Shown here: positions 13,900 through 26,800 of the stretch, one piece after another
Position numbering within the stretch: the stretch's first letter is position 1
How the letters are laid out: each line of letters begins with the position of its first letter
Assembly (NCBI RefSeq): GCF_021155765.1
Contig: NC_060111.1
Coordinates: 3,219,997-3,283,996 of the forward strand
DNA from: Diprion similis
Taxonomy: Eukaryota > Arthropoda > Insecta > Hymenoptera > Diprionidae
Reading direction: 5' to 3'
Length of the DNA stretch: 64,000 nt
Notes under the pieces: model-generated
Database searches by the model: none
What the model saw: only the letters and a program-made list of their open reading frames with translations
Told to the model about the DNA's origin: nothing
Position numbers and translations under genes: made by a program

Positions 13900-14749
13900 T
13901 CAAGCCTTCACCGACTGCGGCACGGTTACGTTTTCCTCAAATTCGGTGACTTTGTTTTGGGCGGATTTTTGAGCGGAGTTAAAAGTGTTCTGCATCGTTT
14001 CTTTGGCCGTTTCGATTACGCGAGTAGCCTTCTCCTGCATCTGATCGAGCGCACCTTGAACTTTCTCTTTAAACATGTCGTATATCTCTCGCATCTGGTC
14101 CGTAGACTGCGGTGCTGGTTTTGCTGAGACCTAAACACGTGCAATAAGAACAAAAATTTTTAGTCAACCACTCGGTTCTTTTCTCTTCTGAGAACCGATT
14201 CTGCAGCTGGAATAACTTTACAGCTTTGGAACAACCGGCTTTAGACTGGCCATGAGCCAGCCCTCGAACTTCTCGTTCTTTCACTGCGGGTTCAAAGTTT
14301 ATAGAGAAAAAAAGGAATGATATCCAATTCGAATTTCGAAATACAAATTGAGATTTGTGATCGACGATTTAAAAGCCCTCGGATACCATTTTACATGAAA
14401 ATATAACGATTTTTTTTATTTTGAACCACTGTAACGGATCTAACATTACAAATTTACAAAAAACTTTCGCCTATGAATTCCTATCAAAATCGGAATATTT
14501 CCAGTTTTTTTTTTCTTCACCATATTGGCTCGCTATTTTGTATTTCAAACGAAAAAAAAAAAACAAAATAACGTCGATTCGAAAATTATCTAAACTACAA
14601 AACGTGGGGATCTAATGAAAAATCAACTTTTCATTTTCAGATAAACGGGACGTTAAAAATATCGTGAAAATTGTCTTTTCGAAATGCAGTCATCTTACCT
14701 CAAGGAGGAAATACGCGGTCAGACAAACCAGGATCAGGGACAGTTTCAT
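13900..14749 (-). CDS. Small secreted helical protein, 93 aa, two exons
   Basis: Exon 1 is 14699-14749 and exon 2 is 13900-14130; they join in phase 0 (CTTGAG|gtaaga ... tgtttag|GTCTCAGC). The N-terminus MKLSLILVCLTAYFLLEVSA is a clear signal peptide with likely cleavage after VSA, leaving about 73 residues that begin KPAPQSTDQ. The mature part is almost all charged and polar heptad-like helix (EIYDMFKEKVQGALDQMQEK) with no cysteine. An extracellular, perhaps haemolymph, amphipathic-helix protein is the natural reading. It recalls a short apolipophorin-like helix bundle, but the length is too small to claim that family. The start is fixed by the ATG 100 nt after an initiator and by the signal peptide. 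The 568-bp intron carries a fragment related to the 12.4-13.0 kb foldback element. Confidence 0.85.
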
Positions 14750-14845
14750 GGCGCTCAGATGTCGGATCGAGAAAAGTAAAATAAACGAAGTACAACAATC
14801 GTAGCCGAGAGAAAAACTGTCGAGTAAAAACGAGAGCTGGGTAAC

Positions 14846-14881
14846 GACTGAGCGTTAATGTCAAGCCGCGAATCTATTTAT
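14846..14881 (-). promoter_or_regulatory. TATA box plus TCAGT initiator of the small secreted-protein gene
   Basis: On the minus strand ATAAATA (14875-14881) lies about 26-32 nt upstream of the A of TCAGTC (14846-14851). TCAGT is the arthropod initiator consensus. The predicted start at 14849 gives a 100-nt 5' UTR before the ATG at 14749. Confidence 0.75.
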
Positions 14882-15801
14882 CTATCCTATTTTCTATTAT
14901 GTCTATATGTAAAGACCGTGGAGTAAACACCGTTTCTGTATATATACCTGCCGGGCCGGATGTGGGAACGATTATTAACTCGATAAGCACTCATCAAACA
15001 ATCCGCTCTTCGTGCAAACGGACGATCGTTTCAAACCGATACCCACAACACATTCACGCACTTTTGCCCACAGTATTCAATAAAACTCAGCACATCCTGC
15101 CTCGCAACGTTTGTCAAACGGCAAACACCTCTATCTGTCGAGTTCCATTGTGCCGCAAAGGTATGACGTTTGTTGTTTCGAATGAAATTCGTCAAGGTGT
15201 TTACTTTTGTTTATCGTTTTCTAATCTTCGTTTTTCAATTTTTTCATTTGTTTTCACGGGCATTCGTCATCCGTTCCGTTAATTAATTGATTAATTAATT
15301 AAATCGATGTCTATCATTTGATCAAGGGTCTCGCGTCGTCCTGTTGCTCGAGTATTTATCCCAGAGTTACGTTTTCCTGACGGACTTTGGGGAGAATTTG
15401 GTGCAGTGAAAAGTGGTGTGGAGCGAGGTAACCAGAAAGTACACGACTAATCTGGCTCGTGTGTATGTGTAATGTGGAAAAAGTAATGAGCTAACGAACC
15501 TCAAACTCCAAGGGATTTAGAACGTCGCATTCATGCCGCCGCAATTAATATCGGGGGAGGGATTCGAGTCGGTATATTTCAACGTCAACGAAAATACATC
15601 AGTGGCTAAACACGGAATTAATATTAACGGCTGCTGCGGGGCGCGGGATGAAGATGACGCATTGGTGCTGCGCTGACACCAGCATCCGGTAACCCTGAAG
15701 GTGCCTTGAAAGTCCCTTTTTTTATTCCTGGATCGGGCTTTGTGCGCTACTCGAACTTAGGGTACTTAGCAGTGGTTAAGTTGCTGTCACTGAGGCCTCT
15801 C

Positions 15802-15807
15802 CTTCTT

Positions 15808-15837
<30 letters not shown>
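15802..15837. repeat. (TTC)12 microsatellite
   Basis: Twelve near-perfect TTC triplets in non-coding DNA. Confidence 0.95.
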
Positions 15838-15838
<1 letters not shown>

Positions 15839-18421
15839 TTCCTTAGCGTAAAGCAAGCCTCGGCCAACATCCGTTCGTCCGTGACTTGAAGAGGACTCGG
15901 AGTAACTTGACACTGGTTTCAACATGACGTCTCAATCCCCTAAATCACCCTTCCGAATCTCAAGTGGTTGACTTTGATACTCTTTTGATGGACCAGATGC
16001 AGACGATCTTGACATCCGATCAAACGGGGCTGCGTCGAAATCCGAATTTTTTTGCTGGCGAAACATGAAGTGAAGCAATCAAACTTTTTGAAGAAACATC
16101 AAAGTTTCGAATGAGTTTCGGAACTTTACTTTTCTAAAATTTTCTATATCGTAATTTGAATTTTCGTAACTTTGAGCCGTTGGCTTTCGTTGTAATTCTT
16201 CGAAATTTCATTTCTTTACTTCAATAACCGAAAAACTAAAAACCGACGAATCAATTCCACTCGACAAACGTCAGTTATTCCTCACTTTTATCACCATCGT
16301 TCAGCCAACAGACTGCGATCCATGATCCAGAGATTGATGTATGGGGTTACGGCTGTTTCGACTGGTCCCGTCGTCAATCCCGTCGATTAAACCAATAATT
16401 CTGTCTCTCTGATTTACCGTTTAGTTCCCGACTCTCGAGATACCACGAAATCTATGGAACCCCGCGGTACGTAGCGTCGTCTAGGGTCGAGAGTTTCGGG
16501 TGAAAAAAATCGTTGTGTACACCCCTGAATCAATATATAGCAGAGGGTTGTTTGCGGGGCAATACCAGGATCCCAAAGTCCTGAATCGACCCAACTTTCA
16601 TCCGATTCAACGCTGCAGGCGATCTTAGATCGTCGATAGAAGCCTGCAGAGATCAGACTGGCGTTTAAGCCAAGGATCCAAGGATTGCTCCAAGTCTAAA
16701 GTTAAGTTCCGCTGCTCTCACGCCGCGGGGGTTGATTAGCGTCCAGTTTCCCGGATGGCTGGTCCACCTCACGGTGTACCTAGACCATAAAAGGGTCCAG
16801 GGTCCAGCAGCGAGATGGGAGTCTGGAATCCGGACCACGCGAGCCACGCGAGCCTCAATTTCGCATCTCATCGATCATCCCGTCGGTTTATGCCTCTGCA
16901 GGTTGATGGCCTGCACCTCCTCGTCCCGTCCCGGTGCATTAACGTATTTTGCGCATTGTTCCCCGGATCCATCCAACTCCCTTTTCGCGCATCGATCACT
17001 TTGCGCCAGACGGACCTGCCGTAGGCCCTCCAGCTTCTCCAGCGCACCCTGAACAATTATGGCTTATGTATGTATATATATATATATACGAGTATAACTA
17101 CCGTGCAATCGGCGAGCCGCAATCCATTCGAATATCCGGTAATATGCACGTTAACTTATAGCCTTAGAGGTATAGTGATGGTTTCTCATCATTGGTCTCT
17201 AGTGACCAGATTATTGAAACGATGATTAATTCTTGTCGTTGAAACCAAGGTTAAGGGGTTGCATGGGTTTTGAAGGTCCGGAAAATAAAAACAACATATT
17301 TTCTCCAATTTTTTAATTTGTTTGTTTTTTTCATGTAATAAAGGAATTATTTTATTCAAATTTTGAGCGTATAAAAGGAAAATATTTAAACAGTAATTTA
17401 TGAAATATTCATCGAAAAATTTTTAAAACTCAGCCATTGAGAACTGATTTTTGGAGAAACACGTTTCATCGCGTTGGTCGGGTAAACTCACGATAGCTTT
17501 ATTATCTGAAATAAAAAGATCTATTATTTTCTGTTAGTAGACGAATATAGCTCGCGATTGAACGAAGGATTAAAAGAAGAAAAAAAAATGAATGAAATTT
17601 GAATTTTTTACAGAGCTGCATGCAAAAAATTACAAGATTTCTGTAAAATCTAAACCGCATGTGTTGTAAAATAATTTGCGATTGAAGAGAGAAAATTTTT
17701 TTTTTAAATTCTTCGAAAATGTTTAATTCTCGAATAGTGTAAAATAGAAGAAAAAAAAAAAGAAGCCAAATCACAACTCAGTAATCCGCGGAATAAAAAT
17801 ATGAGGAATTTTAACAGCGTCATTTTTCACTATGTACAATTTTCTTATTCTTACATTCTTATTTTGATCTTTTTCCCAATATGGGGCTGAAACCTCGTTA
17901 AACCAGAAACGCGGGTATTTCGATGCGCCCTGCAAAGATCCAGTTCCCACTTTCGGGTTACGTAGGTACCCGTCGTCGTCGGTACGAAAGTACGTGAGAA
18001 AATTCTCAACAGAACCGGTGGGCGTGTGTGTTTCCTTGGATATATATATTTTTTTTTTTTTGGTTCTTTCTCTCTCTCTCTCTCTCTTCTTATTTGGGAG
18101 AGCGAATTTTTTTTCTTTCCTTTTCTTTTCTTTCCACCCCTCCACGCTGCAATCCTTAGTCAAAGTCTCGGCTGGAGGATGCAGGGTGGGTAGGTAGGTG
18201 GGTGATATCTTGTGTTCACGACGCCCTCATGTATACGACTACCCTCCTCATGTCGCCCCGACCACCACCTCGCAGTTCACTCTTCACCCGCGGCAGAAAG
18301 TGCGTCACGTTCCTGGCTCTCGCTTCTTGGTTCCACTTTTCTTTTCTTCTTGGGGGTGGATTTTTTTTGTTTTTTTTTTTTCGTTAATTTTTTTATTTCG
18401 TTTGTTTTTGTTCTTTTTTCA

Positions 18422-18446
18422 TTTTTTTTTTTTTTTTTTTTTTTTC
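18422..18446. repeat. Poly(T) tract followed by CT repeats
   Basis: About 24 T in a row, then CTTTCTTTCACTCTCTCTCT. Part of a strongly strand-asymmetric pyrimidine-rich segment, 18.04-18.50 kb. Confidence 0.9.
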
Positions 18447-18958
18447 TTTCTTTCACTCTCTCTCTCTGTTTTTCTCTCTATATTCTTATTCCTTTTCTTC
18501 TACTCGAGCCTGCCTCGCTATAGCTACTCGTACGGCGAGAGTAAATCTCTCGAAAAGGTATTCATCCGGAGTTGACGACACATCTCAGTCCTGGATTATC
18601 CCGCAATCCGAATACTCTCTGCAACCAAAATGTATAGTCGCGAGTATTTCTTTTATTCCTTTCATCTTATTCTCCTTTCTTACGACTTCTTCTCTTCCTT
18701 CGTTCTAAGATTCTGAAAATTTAAATTTTTAAATTCTGAAATTTCCCACAAATACCCTGCGTAACTGTATACATAATTTTTCAAAATGAAAAAAAAATAC
18801 TGAAAAATTTTTACGACATCACGAAGGGTTGAGAATCGCCTTAATTGTTCCGAACGTTTTACTTCATAGACTCGTGTTGCGTGGAGAAAAAAAAAACATA
18901 CATGCACATCGTTCCGAGGGAAAAAAGAAAATTTTATTCTCTGCCGTTGGCGATGTGT

Positions 18959-18962
<4 letters not shown>

Positions 18963-18990
<28 letters not shown>
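18963..18990. repeat. Poly(A) tract, 28 A
   Basis: An uninterrupted run of 28 adenines, followed within 100 bp by three shorter A runs. No retroelement body is visible next to it. Confidence 0.95.
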
Positions 18991-20030
18991 GACTGGACAC
19001 ACACGAAGGAGAGAGAAGGTGATGAGAAAAAAGGTGAAAAGACAAAAAAAAAACAGAATTAACAAAAAAAAAACAAAAAAAAACAGCGAAACGGACGATG
19101 AACGAGCGCCCTAATATCAACGGGGTGGGTTACAAGCTGGCGCTAATTACAAGGGTGTTTGTATTAATGCGAACGTTAGCATTCCGTTGTCACGTCGCTC
19201 GTCGAGGTGTATAAGTATATATATATATATATATGTATACAGAAGCGGATGTGCCCTAAGCTTGTCGGACAGACCCAGGTGGAGCAAACGACTCACGCAC
19301 GATCCCATTTTTTCCTCGAAAAAGCCGCACGAGCCCCTTTATGTCATACGTATGTATGGGGAATTCCATGAGAACCCAAGCAGCTTCTGACACTCGGTAT
19401 TTTGACTTTGTTCGAAATTCCTTTTGCAATTTTTTCAACTCTGAAACCGTGTCGTGAATTATTTTTTTTTTTACACTTTTTACACAACTGATTAATTATT
19501 TATAAATATTGAGAGTGATTTTGAAATGGACCTGTTTTAGAACTCGGAAGAAATTCTCAAAAACTGTATTATCTTTTGCCAAGAATTTCAAGAGACGGTT
19601 GTTTTCAATTTTTTTTTTTTCCTCTTTTTCACTAGCACTTTTAATTTTTTTTTTTTTTTAAACAAACGAAAACATTGTTTAAACGGTCTGAAAATTTCTG
19701 AATAATTCTCAAAACTTGTATTTCAGAGAAAGCTGAAAAAAATTGAGGATAAAGTTTCAGTGTTGAAAAAAATGCAAAGAAATTTTTTAACAAAATCAAA
19801 AAAAAGTGCGGTTCAGACGCTCGGCGAGCTCGCACGGAATTCTCCATATAATACTTAGAAGTTCTAGGTTGTACGTACATACATGTACACCTATAATACA
19901 CATATACATATATCTATACGCGCGATGAGGTTAAAACTTTACCTAATCATACAAGAACGAAATTACGCAGGTAGAAAATTGCGTAGCTAGTATTTCTTAA
20001 ATACGGTGAAAACGGAACGAGAGATATCAG

Positions 20031-20034
<4 letters not shown>

Positions 20035-20087
<53 letters not shown>
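20035..20087. repeat. (GA)26 microsatellite
   Basis: A perfect GA dinucleotide run of about 53 bp. GA runs of this kind are GAGA-factor sites in insects, so a chromatin role is possible, but nothing nearby is an evident gene start. Confidence 0.95.
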
Positions 20088-20092
<5 letters not shown>

Positions 20093-20377
20093 GAAAGAAA
20101 AAGGTAAAGAGGAAAGGCAGAAAATAAACTGAAAAGAAGTAGAGAGAATAATAATAAAAAAAAAAAGTATACCTCGCGTTACAAAGTGAAAAAAGAAGAA
20201 ATCTCTTTGATGCAAAAAAATAAATAATAATAATGAAACAAAATAAAAAGAAAATGAAAGTGAAAATACAGAAAACTCTTCGCAAAGAACGTGTACGTCG
20301 TGGTGTAACACTTCCTGAAAAAAAGATGACAAAGAAAAAGAAAATCTTCTACATCGTCAACGTTTTATGTACTTGTA

Positions 20378-20405
20378 TTATATATATATATATACATATA
20401 TATAT
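20378..20405. repeat. TA-rich microsatellite
   Basis: Alternating TA with a single ACA interruption. Non-coding. Confidence 0.9.
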
Positions 20406-20870
20406 GAGCGATGTAACCGACGTGTCGTAACGTGATATATACGTAATTTTTTTAAAGAGATTTTCCCCGCCTCTTTTCTCCTGTAGGTATTTAGGTAGAA
20501 TTTTCTTTTCCTCGTAGCTGCATATTGTATATAATTTATATTGTATATATATATAAGCATAGCATTCGCGTTCACAGTTTTGGCGAAACTACCAAACTTG
20601 GTTAAGTAATATCCTAGTTTTACGAGGTCACGAGTCATGGTGGTTATCATCCTCGCACCGGCTTACGTAATTTCCTCCCCGGTAAAATGAATTTAACATG
20701 TGCCACGTTTTTGCGAAATTTTACAAATCCAACCGCGAGCGAATTCTTCCTTCTCGCACAAATTGCGAACCGGCCAATATACAGTCTCCAGCCGGAAGTT
20801 TCGCTATTTATACTTCCGGAACTTTTTTTCCTTTCATCTACATGAAATACCCAAAGTTAAGGTGAAGAGT

Positions 20871-20991
20871 GGAGGGGGGGAGGGGGAGGGGGTGAAAACA
20901 CCTGTAGATCAGACGCGAGAATACGCGAAACGTCTTGGAAAATAATAGTTTTCCGCCACCGTGTGTGTGGGAGGGGGGGAGGGGGGGGGGT
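20871..20991. repeat. Pair of G-rich tracts with G-quadruplex potential
   Basis: Two purine blocks on the same strand: GGAGGGGGGGAGGGGGAGGG (20871-20890) and a second run of G7, A, G11 (20973-20991). Each has enough G runs to form an intramolecular G-quadruplex. Confidence 0.8.
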
Positions 20992-23413
20992 GAGAATTTT
21001 ATTATCGACGCGAAGGAATAAACGCGGACGGAATCCGGATCGAAATGTACTTTCCGCAAGCGCTTCCTTTTCTAGGTTACATACCTATACAATATATAAA
21101 ACGCGGGCGGCAATCCACTTCGAGAAGGAAAACTCCAAGACCGTTCGATCTTCAGTGAAGCAAGGAGTGCATCTACCACCCGTGCCAACAGTCGAATAAT
21201 AAATAATATCGCATATAAATGCAAATTGGCAGTTGAAGATATTTACGATAATGGAAAAATTTAATCACCCTCCAGTTTTCTGATGTCGAAATTTATCCAG
21301 TCCAGATCCTCGTGATCGTCGAACTTGTAAACAACATCGAAATTTATCTTTTACTTTCAAATTACATCTCTCATACGAAAAAGATTTCTGACTGTTCTTC
21401 TTTTCTTTTTTTTTTGTTTGAAAATTATTCTTTCTTATTTTTCATGTCTTTTTCGATTATTAATTGGCTTCGTCTGAAAAGTTTGCTAATTAAAAGGTAT
21501 AACAAATTCACTCGATTCTTTGTCTCCTTCACGTTTCACGTGACGGGTATTAATCGAGTGGAAATTTTCACCAAGTCAGTGAGAAACTATTAGAATCCAT
21601 TTACTCGACGTTAATGCGTTTTCGGGCACCGGAATTATTATCAAGGTTTCGCATGAAACTCGCTACGCCGGTTTCATCAACTTGGGCTTAGAAACAATGC
21701 GCTCAGGACTTGGGTAAATTCAGAACGTTGACTTACCTTTCTCAGTGTTCCAACTCCGCAGACTATCGTCTTTTATTTCTATTTCTTTTTTGCACTTGTC
21801 AAGAGTTTCAGTCGGATTTCGTACGCTAGACACACTTCATTTTTTACTTTAATTGTGACAAAATGAAGATTAGAAAAAATCGAGACAAAATTTTTCTTGT
21901 AAGTGAGTAAAAACATCGGTCGGATTTAGACAAGTGGGAGATAGAATTGAAGAAGCGAAAGAGGCTCGAGAGAGAGAGAGAAAGAAAGAGAAAGAGAGAA
22001 ACGGGGAAAAATGATTTGCCGTAGTTTTCGCGGGGGAAAATCGCAGCCCAGCGGATGGTTGCGGCATTGTTTTGCGCGAAGTATGTTTTTAACGAGGAAA
22101 CTTTTGGGAAATAAATTCAACGAATGGTTGGCGGCGGGTTTCCCGGCTTGAACGTAATCTCGAAAACTTACTACGCGTCCAAAGAGCTTACTATTTTATT
22201 CCCGCAGCGCTTACAACGACACCACCGTGCATTCTAGTATATATTTACAACAACGCTACACGCTGAGCAGAAAACTTTTCCAGTTCCGTTCGCCCCTTGA
22301 TTCGCGCAACTAATAATCCCGAGGTACGTACGTTTTGCTCGAAACTCGCTCCATCTGATTGCAATATCATACAATAATGTAGCTACCGTTGTGCCATGTT
22401 TTATCGTTCCGATATTTCAATCCACGTTTTTCCGGACGTTGTTGAACCGGATGAAAACAGAGAAAAGTTGCTCATATTTGGACCCTTTTTTTTTACTCGA
22501 ATAGATTCGAGGAACTGAATGGTGAACGGTTTTACTGTTTCATTTTTTCAAATTTCCCGCCAAAATTTCGATTCCTGTTTACACGGTGATACGTACCTAC
22601 CATCTATGTATTCTTAGGCAGTTCTTATTCTCGGACAAATATCGTCTACTGCTAGATAAATCTCGTACCTATTCGCGTCGTTTCAGTTTTTGCAAGGATA
22701 TTGCAATGTATTAAAATTTCCGATATTCCGCTGCTCGATAACCTCTAGTTACCATTCCAGCATTTATTTTTGCTCCATTTTCAACCACTAAAACTCCGTT
22801 GAATATTACGAAAGTTTCAAGTTATAGCAAAACAAAGTCGATTCACTTCCGTATGTCTCTTATTCGAAGCTATATCGACGTTCTTGGATACTATATTATT
22901 ATTTTAATAATATGCAGTTAATTTTTTACTTTCAACCTCGAAGGGATCATTCATTCAAATCTATCATTTCATCGAATTTACCATCCGAAGTTGATTTCTC
23001 CTTGCATTCGCTCGCTCGATTATTTATTTATATATTTATTTATTCATTTATTCTCGTATGACGAGTCAGGTATTCGGCTCAATTCCGCCTCCCGACTACA
23101 AATTGCGAAAGAAGCAATAATTTCGAATCGCTTCTCGGCGGGGGTGATAAAAATTCCATGTATGTACCAACTTGGCGGAAGTTTGAAGTGGCACTGGAAG
23201 TCACGTTTGACCGTCATAGATCCGTGATAAATTTTCAAAGATCCGACGTTTTCTGAATTATTATCGAGCCACTCTCGGTGCTTTTTCAAGCTTCTCAATA
23301 AACCATCCGTCAATCTTTAAACTGGATCGAATGATCCGAGTGCAAGTGATGATCGGCGGCTTACTGTCTACCGGAATCGCAGATCGCGACTGATCCGATC
23401 AAAATGTGGATCC

Positions 23414-23553
23414 CTAGAGTGCCTTGACGCCTTTATTATCACCGAAGATACCGTCCTTAACCCGGTTCTGGTATCTAATCAGGAATTGGGAGGGGCCGGT
23501 TCGGTAGTCGCAGTGCTGATTGTAGTTTTGACCGAGAGTGCCAAGCATCTCAG
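23414..23553 (-). CDS. Candidate terminal exon of an unidentified gene
   Basis: The minus strand is open up to a TAG at 23414, and the last part has coding-like codon choice: MLGTLGQNYNQHCDYRTG, then PSQFLIRYQNRVKDGIFGDN and GVKAL. A pyrimidine-rich stretch ending CCCTCTGAG precedes ATGCTTGGC and would serve as a splice acceptor near 23553. I see no matching upstream exon; one would have to lie across the divergently oriented secreted-protein gene. It may be a last exon, a retrocopy fragment or chance. The family is not recognised. Confidence 0.3.
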
Positions 23554-23743
23554 AGGGAGTAAAGGCGCGGAATATTTTCCACGATGCAGGTACGTGCAGG
23601 ATGAAAAGATTTGGCGAAAATACTTGCGACGAAAGTCTGCGACGACGAATGGAAAGCCTTGAATTTTTGAATTTGTGCGGACAATCTAGCTTGGAAGAAA
23701 TTTTTATTTCTCCTTGATAAACGGTTTCTTGTGATTTATTTAT

Positions 23744-23780
23744 TCTTAGTTTTTTTTTTTTTTTTTTCTTTTTTTTTTGG
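23744..23780. repeat. Poly(T) tract
   Basis: Two T runs separated by a single C, giving about 30 T in 37 bp. Confidence 0.85.
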
Positions 23781-23886
23781 AACTGTGTAACATTAGTCAG
23801 ATCCGCCAAATAATTTATCAGTTATCCAGCTTTGCTTCTAAATTACGCGATGCTTGTCAGGCGGTTACAAACTGCCTAATTATCGC

Positions 23887-26800
23887 ATGAATATTACGTA
23901 AGTTTCGTTGTACATGTTCGAAGATAAGCCGAGAAACTACGTGAGCTGAAACCAATTATTCATCGTTCATTGTTCGAGCGCGAATAGTTCGGTTGCAGGC
24001 TTCACTCTGAAATTCATCTATGGTGACGTCGAACGTTTTTGTCAGAATGGTGCAAAGATCTTTTGAAATCACTTGAGGCATCCGATGTCACTGACTTTCT
24101 AAAACAGGAAAACACTTTCGCAGATTCATGCTTCACGGAAGCTGCTGCTAGTCCTGGTGGTCCTGGTCTCCGGAGTGTCGGGGTCCTCTGAAAAGGATCA
24201 AGATGTCTCAAGTCCCAACTCAATATCCGCGAAGACGTTACCAGCGATGGAAGAGAGCGAAGGGGGATTGAAGATCGACAACGAGATCAGAAAGAGGTGC
24301 GAACCGCAGCCGGACTATCGATCCTACATAGAATGCCTTCTACAGGAGACAAAACGGAAAAAACGGCAGTGCGGTCCGACGTTGTGCGGAGGTTACCAGA
24401 CCTGCTATGGAAGCAGTTGCCTCTCGTCGAATCAGCAACAGCAGCTAAACTGTCAAGGAACAGAATGTGCGCAAAATGGACAGCAAGCCTGTTCAGGATT
24501 TGGCTGCGTCTTCTTTGGCCATAAGTGCCAAGGAAAAGGCTGCATCCAGATCGGTGAAACCTGTTACGGAATCGGCTGCGTTCCTCCTCAAATTGTTCAG
24601 ATCAGTACTCCTGGTCCGGTTAAAGAAGGTCCGAAGAACGATGGAGACCAGCCTTCAAGTAATAATATACCCTTGGGGCAGAATAGAGAACCTTTGAATG
24701 ACGGTGAAAAGGTTCAGGACGTGCACCAGGAGAATCCTGACGTGTCCGCACTCCGCAAGGAGATTGCGGAAATTAGAGAACAGCTTAGATCCGTCAAGGA
24801 GCAGAATGACAGGTTGATAGAGATCACGGAAAAGGCTACGACGCTTATACTGTCTGGGAACGAGGAACGGGAGAGGGACAGAGATAGGGAATTCGACGAA
24901 CCCATATTGAGCCACAACTTGACCACCAGTATAGACATCAGCAATTACGTAAACAACACGAACGTCATCAACGTGCCTTCACAGCTTCCGAATAACGGTG
25001 CTGATCATCGTCGGGATCAAAGTGAGCACAACGAAGGCCGGGTTCCTGACTTCAACTCCAAACTGTCACAGTGAGTGAATTCATCATGTCCATAAAGTCG
25101 TTAGACCTAAGGTCATAGTCATGGCCAGATGATAAGACTTGATTCATCGATAGGGTGAATTCATCGTGTTCATAAAATTGGTGTACTTAAGGTTCTAGCT
25201 GATCTGTTTATAAAAAAAGACAGTTTAGATGATTCATATGGCCTGCGTTCGAGCTTACGAAATTCAATTTTTCAGCTGCACTTTTTCTTAATGTGGGTAA
25301 ATATCTCTCCAGACCATTAGCACAAGGACTAATTTTGTTTTCTAACAAGGAACATCAGTTTGGTGTCGTTGAGACTCATGTATGTTGTAGAACATCAAAA
25401 ACTAAGAGACACATGTTTTTTTTTATCTGTGGAAAAACGGTTTAGATGGGTGAAAACGACCCCCAAGATGAGCACCCAACGAGGTGATTTCTTGATGCGT
25501 TTGAGGCACCAAACTGATGTTCCTTGTAAGTAAAAACTCGACAGTATAATTCACCGATCTCGTATTTTTATTTCGATACAATTTTCAACCGGAATAAAAT
25601 CGATTCTCAATTCTACCGAAATGATTTTTTCAAATTGGAGATTATTGAAGCGATAGTTAAAAACTTTTATTCAATTCACAGACTTCTAGATTACGAAGTA
25701 CAGAGTCATAATTTCCGATGACTCAGGTACGAATCATCGAGCTAAATAATGACGAAGCTTAATTCGTCGATCGCAAAGTCATCGCCTAATTAGAATGTGT
25801 TGTGATATTGCACGAGTGATGCTGTTCTCGACAGTGCTATAACAAAGATGAAGGTTAATTGTGATCTCCGATGATTTCTAGGCTCCAGGGTACCACCGGA
25901 AATTCCGGCACCGAGAGCAAGTCACACTGCTGTATCGTCGTGCGGCCAAAAACGTGCCGCACTATCTGGCAGCCTCCGTATTTCGTCTGCCGACAGAAGA
26001 AGCATCGGACTTGTGGATCGCATTGCTATGGAAAACAGGTCGTCCATAGTCAGGTGCGGCCGGAGTGCGTCAGGAATGCTACTGGTGAGTGTGTAATTAG
26101 TAATATGCAAAAGTACCTGCCAGAGAAAGAGCTTGAATAAGTTTAAAAAGTTTGAGGATAATTTTGTAAGTGAAGAATTTTTTTTATGAAAAACTCGTTA
26201 CGAAATTAGGAATTCAACGTTTTTACTCAAGTCAATCTATAAGTTGCAATAAGATTGTTGTAACTAATGTGGCTGTTTAAACCTGACGATGTTTAAAAGT
26301 TTATTAAACTTAACGAATGGAAATTTTTATTATTTATCTTCGTTTTTGTATTTATGTATATATAGATTTTCTTTGTGAAAAGATATTTATGCTGATTTAC
26401 TCTACATAAATAAATGAATAAATAATATAGGAAAAATCTTCATTATACTGAATTTAACTGCGTCACATCATTATATTAACAAGTATCAAATAAATAACGT
26501 TACTTTATCATCTTTCTTTGCCGAAAAATTCATAGTCATTAACGTCGTCATAATTACATAAAAAAGGATCATTTTGTTCGTCAATTGAATTCTTCGTAAA
26601 TCCTTGGAGTTGAATTTTAGATACATCCTGCTGAATAACAAGTTTATCATCTATTATTTATAACATGTAAATTACGTCAGCCCGCCATCTTGAGAAAATC
26701 ATGCAATTTCTTTAGAATCGCAGGTAAAAATTTGCAAACAAGGCTAAAAACGAGAAAAATAAAAATCGTCATTGTTAAATAAGGTTTCGAAAATCCTGCT

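Larger units (their letters stand above)
14900..23413. other. Gene-poor stretch, rich in simple repeats
   Basis: No supported exon on either strand. From about 17.2 to 21.6 kb the DNA is dense in A/T homopolymers, GA/CT and TA microsatellites and two G-rich tracts. Long open stretches there (for example 14899-15282, 18198-18575, 18680-19120) read as poly-Phe, poly-Ser/Leu or poly-Lys and come from low-complexity DNA. Confidence 0.55.

Noticed and set aside
14899..15282. 127-codon plus-strand open stretch beside the small secreted-protein gene
   Set aside because: Begins at the promoter of a gene on the other strand and has no recognisable feature; a chance frame is likelier.
18198..18575. 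Phe-rich 125-codon open stretch
   Set aside because: The reading is produced by T homopolymers and CT repeats.
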